A DNA stretch of 64,000 nt from an uncultured Aquimarina sp. (lineage in GTDB: Bacteria > Bacteroidota > Bacteroidia > Flavobacteriales > Flavobacteriaceae). The notes under the pieces are model-generated. The model did no database searches and had not been told where the DNA came from. It saw only the letters and a program-made list of their open reading frames with translations. The translations under genes and the position numbers were made by a program. Below are positions 37,547-48,163 of the stretch, piece after piece; the first letter of the stretch is position 1, and each line of letters starts with the position of its first letter. The stretch lies in NCBI GenBank assembly GCA_947498775.1, contig CANMLL010000022.1, forward strand, positions 26,893-90,892, read 5' to 3'.

Positions 37547-38779
37547 ATGCTATACTATTTATTTGAATATTTAGAAAGCGAATACCAGTTCCCCGGAGCA
37601 ACATTGTTTCAATTTATCACCTTTAGGGCGGCAATTGCAATAATATTGTCCTTATTACTCTCTACGATTTATGGTAGGCGAATCATACGATTCCTTAGAA
37701 AAAAACAAATGGGCGAGAGTATTCGCGAATTAGGTTTAGACGGTCAAGCCGAAAAAGCAGGTACGCCAACAATGGGAGGGGTGATTATCATTTTATCAAC
37801 ATTGGTTCCTGTTTTGTTGCTTGCTAAGCTTGACAATATATACGTTATATTATTGATTATCACTACATTATGGATGGGAGTTATTGGTTTTACTGATGAT
37901 TTTTTAAAAATTAAAAGAAAGGATAAAGAGGGGTTAGCAGGAAAATTTAAGGTGATTGGTCAAATTGGATTAGGCCTTATCGTAGGGTGCACTATGTACT
38001 TTCATAATGATATCACTGTTCGACAAGAAAAAGTAAATACCGATACAGCGCAAGTGATCGATACTGGTAAAGAAAAATCTGATTTTAAGCCAGCAATAAA
38101 GTCAACCAAAACAACATTACCTTTTATTAAGAATAATGAATTTGATTATGCAGATTTAATCACATGGATTAGCCCTGGGTTAGAAAAATATGCTTGGTTA
38201 ATTTTTATACCTGTTGTGATCTTTATAGTAACTGCGGTTTCCAATGGTGCTAATCTTACCGATGGGATTGATGGTTTAGCAGCAGGATCCTCTGCAATCA
38301 TAGTGCTCACATTGGCTCTATTTGCTTGGGTGTCTGGTAATATCATTTTTTCAGATTACCTCAATGTGATGTACATCCCAAACTCGGGTGAGATGACCAT
38401 TTTTATTACTGCATTCGCTGGTGCCCTGGTGGGGTTTTTGTGGTACAACACCTATCCAGCCCAGGTTTTTATGGGGGATACTGGTAGTTTGACGATTGGC
38501 GGGATAATAGCAGTAATAGCAATTGCAATACGTAAAGAATTTTTGATTCCGATTGTATGTGGAATATTTTTTATAGAAACCTTATCAGTAATGATGCAGG
38601 TAAGCTGGTTTAAATACACAAGAAAAAAATATGGAGAAGGAAGAAGAATATTCTTGATGTCTCCTTTACATCACCATTACCAGAAAAAGGGAATACATGA
38701 AAGCAAGATCGTAGCTAGGTTTTGGATTGTAGGAATTTTTCTGGCAATCATAGCGGTGATCACATTAAAAGTGAGATAA
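37547..38779 (+). CDS. mraY: Phospho-N-acetylmuramoyl-pentapeptide transferase
   Basis: The 410-residue multispanning enzyme makes lipid I. The paired Asp motif FTDDFLKI, NLTDGIDGLAAG and the His-rich loop PLHHHYQKKG are present. About 50 extra residues compared with proteobacterial MraY lie in the loop near residues 160-205 (KVNTDTAQVIDTG), a feature I recall as common in Bacteroidota. Confidence 0.96.
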   Translation: MLYYLFEYLESEYQFPGATLFQFITFRAAIAIILSLLLSTIYGRRIIRFLRKKQMGESIRELGLDGQAEKAGTPTMGGVIIILSTLVPVLLLAKLDNIYVILLIITTLWMGVIGFTDDFLKIKRKDKEGLAGKFKVIGQIGLGLIVGCTMYFHNDITVRQEKVNTDTAQVIDTGKEKSDFKPAIKSTKTTLPFIKNNEFDYADLITWISPGLEKYAWLIFIPVVIFIVTAVSNGANLTDGIDGLAAGSSAIIVLTLALFAWVSGNIIFSDYLNVMYIPNSGEMTIFITAFAGALVGFLWYNTYPAQVFMGDTGSLTIGGIIAVIAIAIRKEFLIPIVCGIFFIETLSVMMQVSWFKYTRKKYGEGRRIFLMSPLHHHYQKKGIHESKIVARFWIVGIFLAIIAVITLKVR

Positions 38780-38805
38780 TGATTGGATGTGAATGGATTA
38801 TAAAA

Positions 38806-38860
38806 CAGTAGTAATTCCTCCTTTGAAGGGGGTTAGGGGGATGTTATCCTCATAATAACA
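38806..38860 (+). repeat. G-rich short repeat before murD
   Basis: The run TCCTCCTTTGAAGGGGGTTA and GGGGGATG is far more G-rich than its surroundings and begins with a TCCTCC/GAAGG small inverted repeat. It resembles a dispersed Bacteroidota repeat (recalled). A related hairpin occurs at 17008. Confidence 0.5.
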
Positions 38861-38866
38861 GAAGTC

Positions 38867-40222
38867 GTGAATAGTAATTCAAAAATAAAAAAACGACTTG
38901 TCGTTTTGGGTGCAGGAGAAAGTGGAGTAGGAACTGCTATTCTGGGGAAAAAAGAAGGATATGATGTTTTTGTTTCTGATAAAGGAACAATTACAAATCA
39001 GTATAAAGAAGTTCTTAGAAATTTTGAAATCGAATGGGAAGAGCAACAGCATACTGAAGATAGGATCTTCAATGCTGATGTCGTAATGAAAAGCCCTGGG
39101 ATTCCTGATAATGTAGCGCTAATAAAAAGCTTGTTGGAAAAAGGAATTTTGGTTGTGTCAGAAATAGAGTTTGCTTCAAAATATACGGGAGCAACAATAG
39201 TAGGGATAACCGGAAGCAACGGAAAAACCACTACTACGATGCTTACGCATCATGTGTTAAAACATGGTGGGCTTGAGATAAACATGGCAGGAAATATTGG
39301 AGATAGCTTTGCCAAACAAGTTGCAGAGAGTGATGCGCTTTTTTATGTGTTAGAGCTAAGCAGTTTTCAGTTAGACGGAATCATAGATTTTGCTCCACAC
39401 ATTGCAGTTTTGACCAATATCACACCCGATCACTTGGATAGATACGAGTATAAGTTTGAAAACTATATCGCTTCAAAATTTAGAATTACGATGAACCAAA
39501 ATGAAAATGATTTTTTCATTTATGATGCAGACGATGAAGTGATATCAGCATATCTGGAAAAACATCCCATTCGCTCAAGATTATTGCCATTTTCATTAAA
39601 AAGAAAGGTGAAAAATGGAGGGTGTTTAGAAAACGGAAATATAAAAATAACTATAGATAACAACGAATTTATCATGCCAACATCAGATTTATCATTAAAG
39701 GGGAATCACAATGTGAAAAACGCAATGGCTGCGGCTACTGTATCACAATTATTGAAAATACGAAAGACAACTATTAGAGAGTGCCTGGAGAACTTCCACG
39801 GAGTGGAACATAGACTCGAAGATGTGTTAAAAATTAATAATGTACAGTACATTAATGATTCTAAAGCAACCAATGTAAATGCAACTTTTTATGCATTGGA
39901 TGCGATGAAATCCTCGACGGTATGGATCGTTGGTGGTGTAGATAAGGGTAACGATTACTCAGAGCTATATCCATTGGTAAATGAAAAAGTGAAGGCAATT
40001 ATCTGTTTAGGAGTAGACAATAGCAAGATTGTTAATGCCTTTGGTAATTGTGTAGATAATATAATAGAAACTCAGTCGATGAAAGAAGCAGTACAACTCG
40101 CCTATAAGATGACAGAACGCAATGATAACGTATTGTTATCTCCTGCTTGCGCGAGTTTTGACTTGTTTAAGAATTATGAAGAAAGAGGTAGATTATTTAA
40201 AGAAGCAGTAAGAGAATTGTAA
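38867..40222 (+). CDS. murD: UDP-N-acetylmuramoyl-L-alanine:D-glutamate ligase
   Basis: The 451-residue Mur ligase adds D-Glu to UDP-MurNAc-L-Ala. An N-terminal Rossmann part (LGAGESGVGTA) is followed by the ATP loop GITGSNGKTTT and the C-terminal ligase domain with NDSKATN. GTG at 38867 is taken as the start because the family N-terminus follows. Confidence 0.96.
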   Translation: MNSNSKIKKRLVVLGAGESGVGTAILGKKEGYDVFVSDKGTITNQYKEVLRNFEIEWEEQQHTEDRIFNADVVMKSPGIPDNVALIKSLLEKGILVVSEIEFASKYTGATIVGITGSNGKTTTTMLTHHVLKHGGLEINMAGNIGDSFAKQVAESDALFYVLELSSFQLDGIIDFAPHIAVLTNITPDHLDRYEYKFENYIASKFRITMNQNENDFFIYDADDEVISAYLEKHPIRSRLLPFSLKRKVKNGGCLENGNIKITIDNNEFIMPTSDLSLKGNHNVKNAMAAATVSQLLKIRKTTIRECLENFHGVEHRLEDVLKINNVQYINDSKATNVNATFYALDAMKSSTVWIVGGVDKGNDYSELYPLVNEKVKAIICLGVDNSKIVNAFGNCVDNIIETQSMKEAVQLAYKMTERNDNVLLSPACASFDLFKNYEERGRLFKEAVREL

Positions 40223-40292
40223 TAAAAAATTACAAAAAATCAGACATATAGGAGTTGTTAGATAATTACAATACTAATAGATAATACAAAGA

Positions 40293-41507
40293 ATGACCAA
40301 AATACTAAGAAATATAAAAGGTGATAAAGTAATCTGGGCAGTAGCTGCCTTGTTGGCATTATTTTCTTTTTTACCAGTTTATAGCGCTAGTAGTAATTTG
40401 GCATACTTATACGGTGATGGTGATACATTTAGTTTTTTGATAAAGCACTTCACACATTTGGTTTTGGGATTTTTGATCATGTACGGAGTGCATAAAATTC
40501 CTCACCATTATTTTAAAGGGCTTTCTATTATTATGATCCCTATAGTATTATTATTGTTGCTAATTACAATGGTCCAAAATACCACAATAGGAGGAGCAGA
40601 TACTATTACCAATGCAAGTAGGTGGATTCGAATCCCCTTTGTAGGGATTGGTTTTCAGCCCTCAACATTGGCAACAGTGGTCTTGATGGCTTATGTAGCA
40701 AGATACCTTTCAAAAATTAAAGATCAAGCTGTTTCTTTTAAAGAGACACTATTACCTCTTTGGACACCCGTGTTTTTGATACTAATGCTAATTTTACCGG
40801 CAAATTTTTCAACAGCGGCAATTATATTCTCAATGGTAATTATGCTCGTATTTCTTGGAGGGTATCCACTAAAATATATTTCGGCAATTTTGGGATCTGG
40901 GTTTATTGTATTGGTGTTTTTTATTCTATTCGCCAAGGCTTTTCCAGGAATGTTTCCTAATAGAGTTGATACTTGGGTGAGTAGAATCGAGAATTTTGCA
41001 GACAATAAAGATACACAGGAAGACTATCAGATAGAACGTGCAAAAATAGCGATTGCTCGTGGTGGGGTAATAGGCACCGGACCTGGAAAGAGTGTGCAGA
41101 GAAACTTTTTACCACAATCATCTTCAGATTTTATTTATGCAATTATTATCGAAGAGTGGGGGTTTTTGGGAGGCGTTTTTCTAATGTTATTGTATATGTT
41201 TTTGCTTTTTAGATTGGTCGTTGTTGCTCATAAAAGCGAAGATGTATTTGGTAAACTGTTAGTTATTGGTGTAGGACTTCCAATAGTATTTCAGGCATTG
41301 ATAAATATGGCCGTGGCTGTAGAGCTATTTCCCGTAACGGGGCAAACACTTCCATTAATCAGTAGTGGCGGAACATCGATTTGGATGACTTGTCTGGCAA
41401 TAGGAATAGTCTTGAGTGTAAGTAGTAAACGAGAAGCAATCATCGAAAAAGAACTAAATAAGGAAAAAGAAGAAAATCCATTAGAGGTGTTACAAGAAGC
41501 AGTATGA
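40293..41507 (+). CDS. ftsW: SEDS glycosyltransferase FtsW
   Basis: The 404-residue protein has about ten membrane helices and polymerises septal glycan together with the transpeptidase encoded upstream. The SEDS signature segment GQTLPLISSGGTS is near the C-terminus. It overlaps murG by four bases. Confidence 0.94.
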   Translation: MTKILRNIKGDKVIWAVAALLALFSFLPVYSASSNLAYLYGDGDTFSFLIKHFTHLVLGFLIMYGVHKIPHHYFKGLSIIMIPIVLLLLLITMVQNTTIGGADTITNASRWIRIPFVGIGFQPSTLATVVLMAYVARYLSKIKDQAVSFKETLLPLWTPVFLILMLILPANFSTAAIIFSMVIMLVFLGGYPLKYISAILGSGFIVLVFFILFAKAFPGMFPNRVDTWVSRIENFADNKDTQEDYQIERAKIAIARGGVIGTGPGKSVQRNFLPQSSSDFIYAIIIEEWGFLGGVFLMLLYMFLLFRLVVVAHKSEDVFGKLLVIGVGLPIVFQALINMAVAVELFPVTGQTLPLISSGGTSIWMTCLAIGIVLSVSSKREAIIEKELNKEKEENPLEVLQEAV

Positions 41508-42601
41508 GCAAAGGATTAAAAGTCATATTATCAGGTGGAGGAACAGGAGGACATATCTATCCTGCCATAGCTATTGCAAATGAGTTGAGTGATAGGTATC
41601 CTGATGCTTCATTTCTATTTGTAGGTGCCAAAGATCGTATGGAGATGCAAAAAGTGCCACAGGCAGGTTATGAGATTATCGGTCTATGGATTAGTGGGAT
41701 TCAAAGGAAATTAACATTGAGTAACCTGCTGTTTCCCCTTAAATTAATAAGTAGCCTTTGGAGATCAAGAAGAATTATCAAAAAATTTGACCCCGATGTT
41801 GTAATAGGAACTGGTGGTTTTGCAAGTGGACCTTTACTAAAGGTGGCAGGATCTAAAAAGATACCTACGGTGCTTCAGGAACAAAATTCTTTTCCTGGGA
41901 TCACTAATAAATGGCTAGCCAAAGAAGCGAATAAAATATGTGTGGCCTATGATGGTATGGATCGGTTTTTTCCGAAAGATAAAATTATAAAGACAGGGAA
42001 TCCCGTTCGACAAGATTTATTAAAAATCGATGGTAAAAGAGAAAAAGCTTTATCAAAGTATAACCTTGGTCCAAATAAGAAAACAGTTCTGGTCTTAGGA
42101 GGAAGTTTGGGTGCACGAAGAATTAATCAATTAATAGAAAAAGAACTTGATTTTTTTGATCAACAACAAGTTCAGGTGATTTGGCAATGTGGCAAATTAT
42201 ATTATTCAGAATATAAGAAATATGATAGTCAAAACAGCGTACAAGTACATCAGTTTCTAGATACAATGGATCTGGCGTATGCAGCGGCAGATATTATCAT
42301 TTCGAGAGCAGGAGCAAGTTCAGTTTCCGAATTGTGTATCGTGGCAAAACCGGTATTGTTTATCCCTTCACCCAATGTGGCCGAAGATCATCAAACCAAA
42401 AATGCTCAGGCTATTGTAAACAAAAAGGGAGCCAAAATGTTAAAAGAAGTAGAGTTAGAATCGGCATTTAAGAATACTTTTTCCGAGATATTATCTTCAG
42501 TAAAAATACAAAAACAACTTTCTGATAATATTAAAGAATTAGCATTGCCCAACGCAACATCAGATATTGTGAATGAGATTGAAAAACTAATAAAACAGTA
42601 A
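41504..42601 (+). CDS. murG: Undecaprenyldiphospho-muramoylpentapeptide N-acetylglucosaminyltransferase
   Basis: The 365-residue GT28 enzyme turns lipid I into lipid II at the inner face of the membrane. Visible are the Gly loop GGGTGGHIYPA, TGGFASGPLL, the second loop LGGSLGARRIN and SRAGASSVSEL for the donor site. Confidence 0.97.
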   Translation: MSKGLKVILSGGGTGGHIYPAIAIANELSDRYPDASFLFVGAKDRMEMQKVPQAGYEIIGLWISGIQRKLTLSNLLFPLKLISSLWRSRRIIKKFDPDVVIGTGGFASGPLLKVAGSKKIPTVLQEQNSFPGITNKWLAKEANKICVAYDGMDRFFPKDKIIKTGNPVRQDLLKIDGKREKALSKYNLGPNKKTVLVLGGSLGARRINQLIEKELDFFDQQQVQVIWQCGKLYYSEYKKYDSQNSVQVHQFLDTMDLAYAAADIIISRAGASSVSELCIVAKPVLFIPSPNVAEDHQTKNAQAIVNKKGAKMLKEVELESAFKNTFSEILSSVKIQKQLSDNIKELALPNATSDIVNEIEKLIKQ

Positions 42602-42621
42602 TTGAAGCGCAAAGAAATTAA

Positions 42622-43968
42622 ATGAATAAAAGGTTAGAGAACATAAAGAATATTTATTTTATCGGTATTGGTGGTATCGGTATGAGTGCGCTTGCTCGAT
42701 ATTTTAAGTTCTTAGGAAAGCATGTTGCCGGATATGATAAAACACCTAGTCAAATCACTTCAGATTTAAGTGATATGGGTATTGCTATTCATTTTGATGA
42801 TAATGTAGCTTCAATCCCAAAAATATTCTTAAACAAAGAAGATACGCTTGTGGTGTATACACCGGCTATACCAAAAGATCATAAAGAACTGGGGTACCTT
42901 CAGGAACAGGGATTCGACCTTAAAAAAAGAGCAGAGGTTCTAGGAATTATTACTAAAAACACATACACCTTGGCTGTTGCCGGCACACATGGTAAAACAA
43001 CAACAACAGCGATTTTGGGGCATTTACTTAAAGAAAGTGGAGCCGGGGTAACGGCATTTTTAGGCGGAATTAGCGAGAACTATAATTCTAATCTCATTTT
43101 AGCGGGTAATGAAGTCGTTGTGGTCGAAGCAGATGAATTTGATCGGTCATTCTTACAATTGTATCCCGATGTTATAGCCATAACCTCTATGGATGCTGAT
43201 CATTTGGATATTTATGAAGAAGCTGATGCATTAGAAGAATCATTTATAGAATTTTCATCCAGAGCAAAAGACCACCTTTTGGTATGCAACGGGCTTCCGA
43301 TTTCGGGAGTTACATTTGGGATAGATGACGATTCGGATTACTGCGCACAACATATTAAAATTGATAACGGTACCTATATTTTTGATTTAAAAACTCCTCA
43401 CCAATATATTAGGAATTTGCATTTAAACCTGCCAGGTAGACATAACTTGTTAAATGCTATAACAGCCTTTGCTATTGCAATGTTATATGGCTCCCCGACC
43501 GCAGCGCTGGCAAAGGCTTTATTATCTTTTAAAGGGGTGCAACGCAGGTTTAGCTACCAAATCAAAACAAATGATTTGGTATATGTAGATGATTATGCGC
43601 ATCACCCAACAGAGATTAATGCATTGCATCAGGCAGTAAGAGAAATGCATCCTGGCAAAAAAGTGCTAGGTGTTTTTCAGCCTCATTTATACAGTAGAAC
43701 CCGGGATTTTGCAGCAGATTTTGCAACAAGTCTTAGTCAGTTTGATCAATTGTTGTTATTGGATATATATCCTGCTAGAGAATTACCTATAGAAGGAATA
43801 ACCTCGAAATGGTTATTACAAAAAATAACGGGAGAAGATAAAAAAATAGTGACAAAGGATAATTTGATTAGTGAAATAATAAAAAGTGATCCACAAGTAG
43901 TAGTGACTATAGGAGCTGGAGATATAGGAGAAGAAGTACATAGTATTAAAGAGGCATTGCTGTTATGA
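42622..43968 (+). CDS. murC: UDP-N-acetylmuramate:L-alanine ligase
   Basis: The 448-residue Mur ligase adds L-Ala to UDP-MurNAc. It begins with the Rossmann motif GIGGIGMSALA and has the ATP loop VAGTHGKTTTTA and the DDYAHHPTEI segment. It overlaps ftsQ by four bases. No murB or ddl is linked in this cluster. Confidence 0.97.
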   Translation: MNKRLENIKNIYFIGIGGIGMSALARYFKFLGKHVAGYDKTPSQITSDLSDMGIAIHFDDNVASIPKIFLNKEDTLVVYTPAIPKDHKELGYLQEQGFDLKKRAEVLGIITKNTYTLAVAGTHGKTTTTAILGHLLKESGAGVTAFLGGISENYNSNLILAGNEVVVVEADEFDRSFLQLYPDVIAITSMDADHLDIYEEADALEESFIEFSSRAKDHLLVCNGLPISGVTFGIDDDSDYCAQHIKIDNGTYIFDLKTPHQYIRNLHLNLPGRHNLLNAITAFAIAMLYGSPTAALAKALLSFKGVQRRFSYQIKTNDLVYVDDYAHHPTEINALHQAVREMHPGKKVLGVFQPHLYSRTRDFAADFATSLSQFDQLLLLDIYPARELPIEGITSKWLLQKITGEDKKIVTKDNLISEIIKSDPQVVVTIGAGDIGEEVHSIKEALLL

Positions 43969-44684
43969 AGAGGAAGATTTTGACATACTTAAAATTCAGT
44001 GGGTTGATCGTCTTGGTGATTGTGCTTTTCGCATTTTCGAGTAATCGTAACCAACAACGAAAGATCAGCGAAGTACGTATAGAATTTATTGAAGAGCAGG
44101 ATCCATACCTAAATGAACGCATGGTTAATAAATTGTTAATACAAAATGAGGGAAGGGTGACGAACGTGGGTAAAGAAATTTTAGTTTTGAATACTGTAGA
44201 GCAAAAACTGGATTCACACAAAATGGTTGAGCATTCTGATGTGTATCTCACTGTAAATGGGGAGCTTAGGGCTAGAATTAAACAACGCACCCCAATTGCA
44301 AGAGTGAACGCAGTTACTCCTTTTTATGTAGACATTACGGGAAGTACAATGCCTTTATCTGATAGTTATTCTGCACATGTACCTTTAGTGCATAACGTAT
44401 CAGAGAGAGAAATTTCTGAAGTTTTTCCGTTGCTGAAGAAAATTCAAAATGATGAATTTTTGAAAAAGCATGTGGTTGGCGTCTATCTGAACTTGAAGGA
44501 ACAATACGAGTTAGAGCTTAGAGTATACTCTTTTAGAGTAGTTATTGGGGAAGTAGAAAATTTAAACAGTAAGATCAAAAATTTTAAAGCATTCTATCAA
44601 AAGGCGCATAGAGATAAGAGCCTTGATAAGTACAAAAAAGTCAGTCTACAATTTAGTAATCAAGTGGTGTGCACAATAAAATAA
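43965..44684 (+). CDS. ftsQ: Cell division protein FtsQ
   Basis: The 239-residue bitopic protein has one membrane helix (about 10-28), a POTRA-like domain (about 35-105) and a beta domain. It fits the short FtsQ of Bacteroidota in size, topology and place between murC and ftsA, though sequence similarity to model FtsQ is low. Confidence 0.88.
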   Translation: MKRKILTYLKFSGLIVLVIVLFAFSSNRNQQRKISEVRIEFIEEQDPYLNERMVNKLLIQNEGRVTNVGKEILVLNTVEQKLDSHKMVEHSDVYLTVNGELRARIKQRTPIARVNAVTPFYVDITGSTMPLSDSYSAHVPLVHNVSEREISEVFPLLKKIQNDEFLKKHVVGVYLNLKEQYELELRVYSFRVVIGEVENLNSKIKNFKAFYQKAHRDKSLDKYKKVSLQFSNQVVCTIK

Positions 44685-44691
44685 TACCATT

Positions 44692-46044
44692 ATGGAAAGA
44701 GAAAGAAATGAAATAGCGGTAGGATTGGACATAGGAACAACCAAGATTGTTGCTATGGTCGGGAAGTATAATGAATACGGAAAGATGGAAGTCCTGGGAG
44801 TTGGTAAGTCCAAAAGTTTGGGCGTGCACCGTGGTGTGGTTAATAATATTACCCAAACTATTCAATCAATACAACAAGCAGTACAAGAAGCAGAAAGTGT
44901 TTCTGGGTTAAAAATCGCCAATGTTACTGTTGGGATCGCGGGTCAACATATTCGCAGCTTACAGCATAGTGATTACATCACCAGACCTAATGCCGATGCT
45001 GTTATTGATGAAGATGATATCGAAAAGCTATGTAATCAGGTACATAAATTAGTGATGCTTCCGGGCGAAGAAATTCTTCACGTGCTTCCTCAGGAATATA
45101 AAGTAGACGGTCAGGCCGAAATAAAAGAGCCTGTGGGAATGTACGGAGGAAGGTTAGAAGCCAATTTCCATGTTGTGGTTGGTCAGGTAACCTCAATACG
45201 CAACATCGGAAGATGCGTGAAAAGTTCGGGATTAGCATTATCTGATGTTACTTTAGAACCGTTAGCTTCTGCCAATGCAGTGCTAAGCCAGGAAGAAAAG
45301 GAGGCTGGAGTTGCACTTATCGACATAGGAGGTGGTACCACAGATTTAGCAATTTTTAAAGATGGTATTATTCGCCATACTGCGGTAATTCCGTTTGGTG
45401 GAAATGTGATTACAGAAGATATTAAAGAAGGATGTTCAATCATCGAGAAACAAGCAGAGTTACTGAAGATAAAATTCGGGTCTGCATGGCCTGGAGAGAA
45501 TAAGGATAATGAAATTGTTTCAATTCCCGGTTTACGAGGAAGAGAACCCAAAGAAATTACATTAAAGAATCTTTCTAAAATCATTCATGCTCGTGTGGTT
45601 GAGATTGTAGAACAGGTATTCTTAGAAATTAAAAACTATGGACATGAGTCTCCAAAGAAAAAGTTGATCGCGGGTATAGTTTTAACAGGCGGAGGATCAC
45701 AGCTGAAACACCTGAAACAGTTGGTAGAATATATTACAGGAATGGATACAAGAATAGGTTATCCAAACGAGCACCTGGCAGGCAATAGCGATGCAGAAAC
45801 TACAAGTCCCATGTATGCTACAGCAGTTGGATTGGTAATGGATAGCCTGGTACATATTAAAAAACAGAAAAAATCAACCAAAAAAGAAGCAATGGCAAAT
45901 GCAGAAGCAACAGCAAAGCAGGTTGAAAATGCAAAAAATGATGTAGCAGAGCAAGAAAATCCTAGAGTTGATATGAAACCAAGAAAGAATATTCTTGAAA
46001 AATGGACAGAAAAATTCAAGGAATTCTTGGATAATGCAGAATAG
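44692..46044 (+). CDS. ftsA: Cell division protein FtsA
   Basis: The 450-residue actin-like protein ties FtsZ to the membrane. Phosphate loops GLDIGTTKIVAMVG and IDIGGGTTDLA are present, with the family's SHS2 domain between them. The end (NILEKWTEKFKEFLDNAE) is an amphipathic helix that fits membrane binding. Confidence 0.96.
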   Translation: MERERNEIAVGLDIGTTKIVAMVGKYNEYGKMEVLGVGKSKSLGVHRGVVNNITQTIQSIQQAVQEAESVSGLKIANVTVGIAGQHIRSLQHSDYITRPNADAVIDEDDIEKLCNQVHKLVMLPGEEILHVLPQEYKVDGQAEIKEPVGMYGGRLEANFHVVVGQVTSIRNIGRCVKSSGLALSDVTLEPLASANAVLSQEEKEAGVALIDIGGGTTDLAIFKDGIIRHTAVIPFGGNVITEDIKEGCSIIEKQAELLKIKFGSAWPGENKDNEIVSIPGLRGREPKEITLKNLSKIIHARVVEIVEQVFLEIKNYGHESPKKKLIAGIVLTGGGSQLKHLKQLVEYITGMDTRIGYPNEHLAGNSDAETTSPMYATAVGLVMDSLVHIKKQKKSTKKEAMANAEATAKQVENAKNDVAEQENPRVDMKPRKNILEKWTEKFKEFLDNAE

Positions 46045-46058
46045 GACTGAACGTAAAG

Positions 46059-46079
46059 AAATTGTCCTGAGGACAATTT
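46059..46079 (+). repeat. Hairpin in the ftsA-ftsZ spacer
   Basis: AAATTGTCC and GGACAATTT are exact complements with a TGA loop. A GC-rich stretch (GGGCCAGCGCTGAGGGGCGGG, 46087-46107) follows. There is no T run, so it is not a simple terminator. Confidence 0.7.
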
Positions 46080-46180
46080 TAGTGAAGGGCCAGCGCTGAG
46101 GGGCGGGCTTCCTTAGAAATTTGAAATTCGATATAGAATAAAAATATAAGAAAAGTAGGAGAACCAGAAAATTAGCAATT

Positions 46181-48136
46181 ATGAGTAATAACGAAGAATT
46201 CGAAAACATTTCGTTTGATTTACCCAAAAATCAATCTAATGTGATCAAAGTGATCGGAGTAGGAGGTGGAGGTAGTAATGCCATCAACCACATGTTTCTG
46301 CAAGGAATTAAAGGAGTTGATTTTGTAATCTGCAATACAGATGCGCAAGCATTAGAGAATAGCTCGATCCCTAATAAAATACAGTTAGGTGTTTCATTAA
46401 CCGAAGGATTAGGAGCAGGTGCAAATCCTGAAGTAGGAGAGCAGTCTGCTGTAGAAAGCTATGAAGATATAAAAACCATGTTGGATACCAATACCAAGAT
46501 GATTTTTATTACTGCAGGTATGGGAGGAGGTACCGGTACTGGTGCAGCTCCTATTATCGCAAAAATGGCAAAAGAACTCGATATTCTTACTGTAGGTATC
46601 GTGACCATTCCTTTCCAATTTGAAGGACGCATGCGTAACGAACAGGCACAACTTGGGGTAGAACGTCTTCGGGCGCATGTAGATTCGTTGATTGTGATCA
46701 ATAACAACAAATTAAGAGAAGTGTATGGTAACCTGGGGTTTAAAGCTGGTTTCTCTAAAGCCGATGAGGTTCTCGCTACAGCTTCTAGGGGAATAGCCGA
46801 GGTTATAACACATCACTATACGCAAAATATAGATTTACGTGATGCTAAAACAGTGCTTAGTAATAGTGGTACGGCAATTATGGGGTCTGCTAATGCCTCT
46901 GGTAATAAACGTGCTCATGATGCTATTGTAAAAGCATTAGATTCTCCGTTATTGAACGATAATAAGATTACCGGAGCCAAAAATGTGCTATTGTTAATTG
47001 TGTCGGGTAGCGAAGAGATTACAATCGACGAGATCGGTGAGATCAATGACCATATTCAGCAAGAAGCAGGACATGGTGCAAATATCATTATGGGAGTAGG
47101 AGAAGATGAATCTCTTGAAGATGCAATTTCTGTAACCGTTATTGCTACAGGATTTGATGTAGAACAGCAAGATGAGATTGTAAATACAGAAACCAAGAAG
47201 ATTATCCATACTCTTGAAGATGAGCAACGTGCTGCAGTGCAGGATTTAACTCCAAAATCTACCGGAAAAGTAACACCAATTCTTTCTCCTTTGCCAAAGA
47301 AAGAAGAAACTGAAGAGCCTTCTGTTATAAAACATGAGTTGATTGAGGAGGAAGATGAGGATGAGGATCGATTATTGCCAACAACAGGTCTGTTAAAAAA
47401 TATAGATGTCGAATATGAGATAGTTGATGCTTTTTCTGCAGAGAAGGATTTTGTGATTATCAATGCCCAGGATATTATTAAAGAGATAGAGGTTAATGAT
47501 GCAAAAGAAATAGAAGCAGAAGAGGAAGATCAATTTTCATTAGCATTTGATATGCCTGTTTCAGGAAACTCAGAAGAGAAGGCTAATGAGGTTCCTACTT
47601 CAGAAAAATCCAAAGATGAAGAAGAACAACCTATTGTTTTTGATCTGAGTGACGATATTTTGGACATGGAGGTCAATGAACCCATAGAAGTGGTTCCGGC
47701 TAGCGAGACCTTATCAGAAGGAGGGCGTAAATATAGTCTGGAAGATTATATGGAAGAAGAAAAAAGATTGACCGAAGCACAACCAGAAGTGATGGAGGAA
47801 GATCAAGAAGTTGTTTTTGAGAAGAAAACAGTTGCTCCAGCTCCAGAAGCAGAACCAGTGAAGGATGCAGACCCTGTAAATCAGCCTATTTCTGAAACTC
47901 TTAAGGCTAGAGCAGCCGAGCGTCGCGAAAAGATGAAAGAATTTAACTATAAGTTTAAGAATAGCAGTTCTAAGATCGACGATATCGAAAAAGAACCAGC
48001 GTATAAGCGAGCAGGAATTGATGTAGATGCAAAACCAGAAGATTCTGGTATGTCAAGAACCTCATTAGGAACAGATGATAATGATGATATACAACTAAGA
48101 AAAAATAATTCTTTCTTGCATGATAACGTAGACTAA
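46181..48136 (+). CDS. ftsZ: Cell division protein FtsZ
   Basis: The 651-residue tubulin-like GTPase forms the division ring. The GTP motifs are GGGGSNAINHM and GGGTGTGAAPIIA. The globular part ends near residue 330; a long acidic linker (about 330-590) precedes the conserved flavobacterial end region (EPAYKRAGIDVD). The linker roughly doubles the usual length, as I recall for Flavobacteriaceae. Confidence 0.97.
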   Translation: MSNNEEFENISFDLPKNQSNVIKVIGVGGGGSNAINHMFLQGIKGVDFVICNTDAQALENSSIPNKIQLGVSLTEGLGAGANPEVGEQSAVESYEDIKTMLDTNTKMIFITAGMGGGTGTGAAPIIAKMAKELDILTVGIVTIPFQFEGRMRNEQAQLGVERLRAHVDSLIVINNNKLREVYGNLGFKAGFSKADEVLATASRGIAEVITHHYTQNIDLRDAKTVLSNSGTAIMGSANASGNKRAHDAIVKALDSPLLNDNKITGAKNVLLLIVSGSEEITIDEIGEINDHIQQEAGHGANIIMGVGEDESLEDAISVTVIATGFDVEQQDEIVNTETKKIIHTLEDEQRAAVQDLTPKSTGKVTPILSPLPKKEETEEPSVIKHELIEEEDEDEDRLLPTTGLLKNIDVEYEIVDAFSAEKDFVIINAQDIIKEIEVNDAKEIEAEEEDQFSLAFDMPVSGNSEEKANEVPTSEKSKDEEEQPIVFDLSDDILDMEVNEPIEVVPASETLSEGGRKYSLEDYMEEEKRLTEAQPEVMEEDQEVVFEKKTVAPAPEAEPVKDADPVNQPISETLKARAAERREKMKEFNYKFKNSSSKIDDIEKEPAYKRAGIDVDAKPEDSGMSRTSLGTDDNDDIQLRKNNSFLHDNVD

Positions 48137-48163
48137 GAATTTTAAGTAATAAAATTACCAGAT

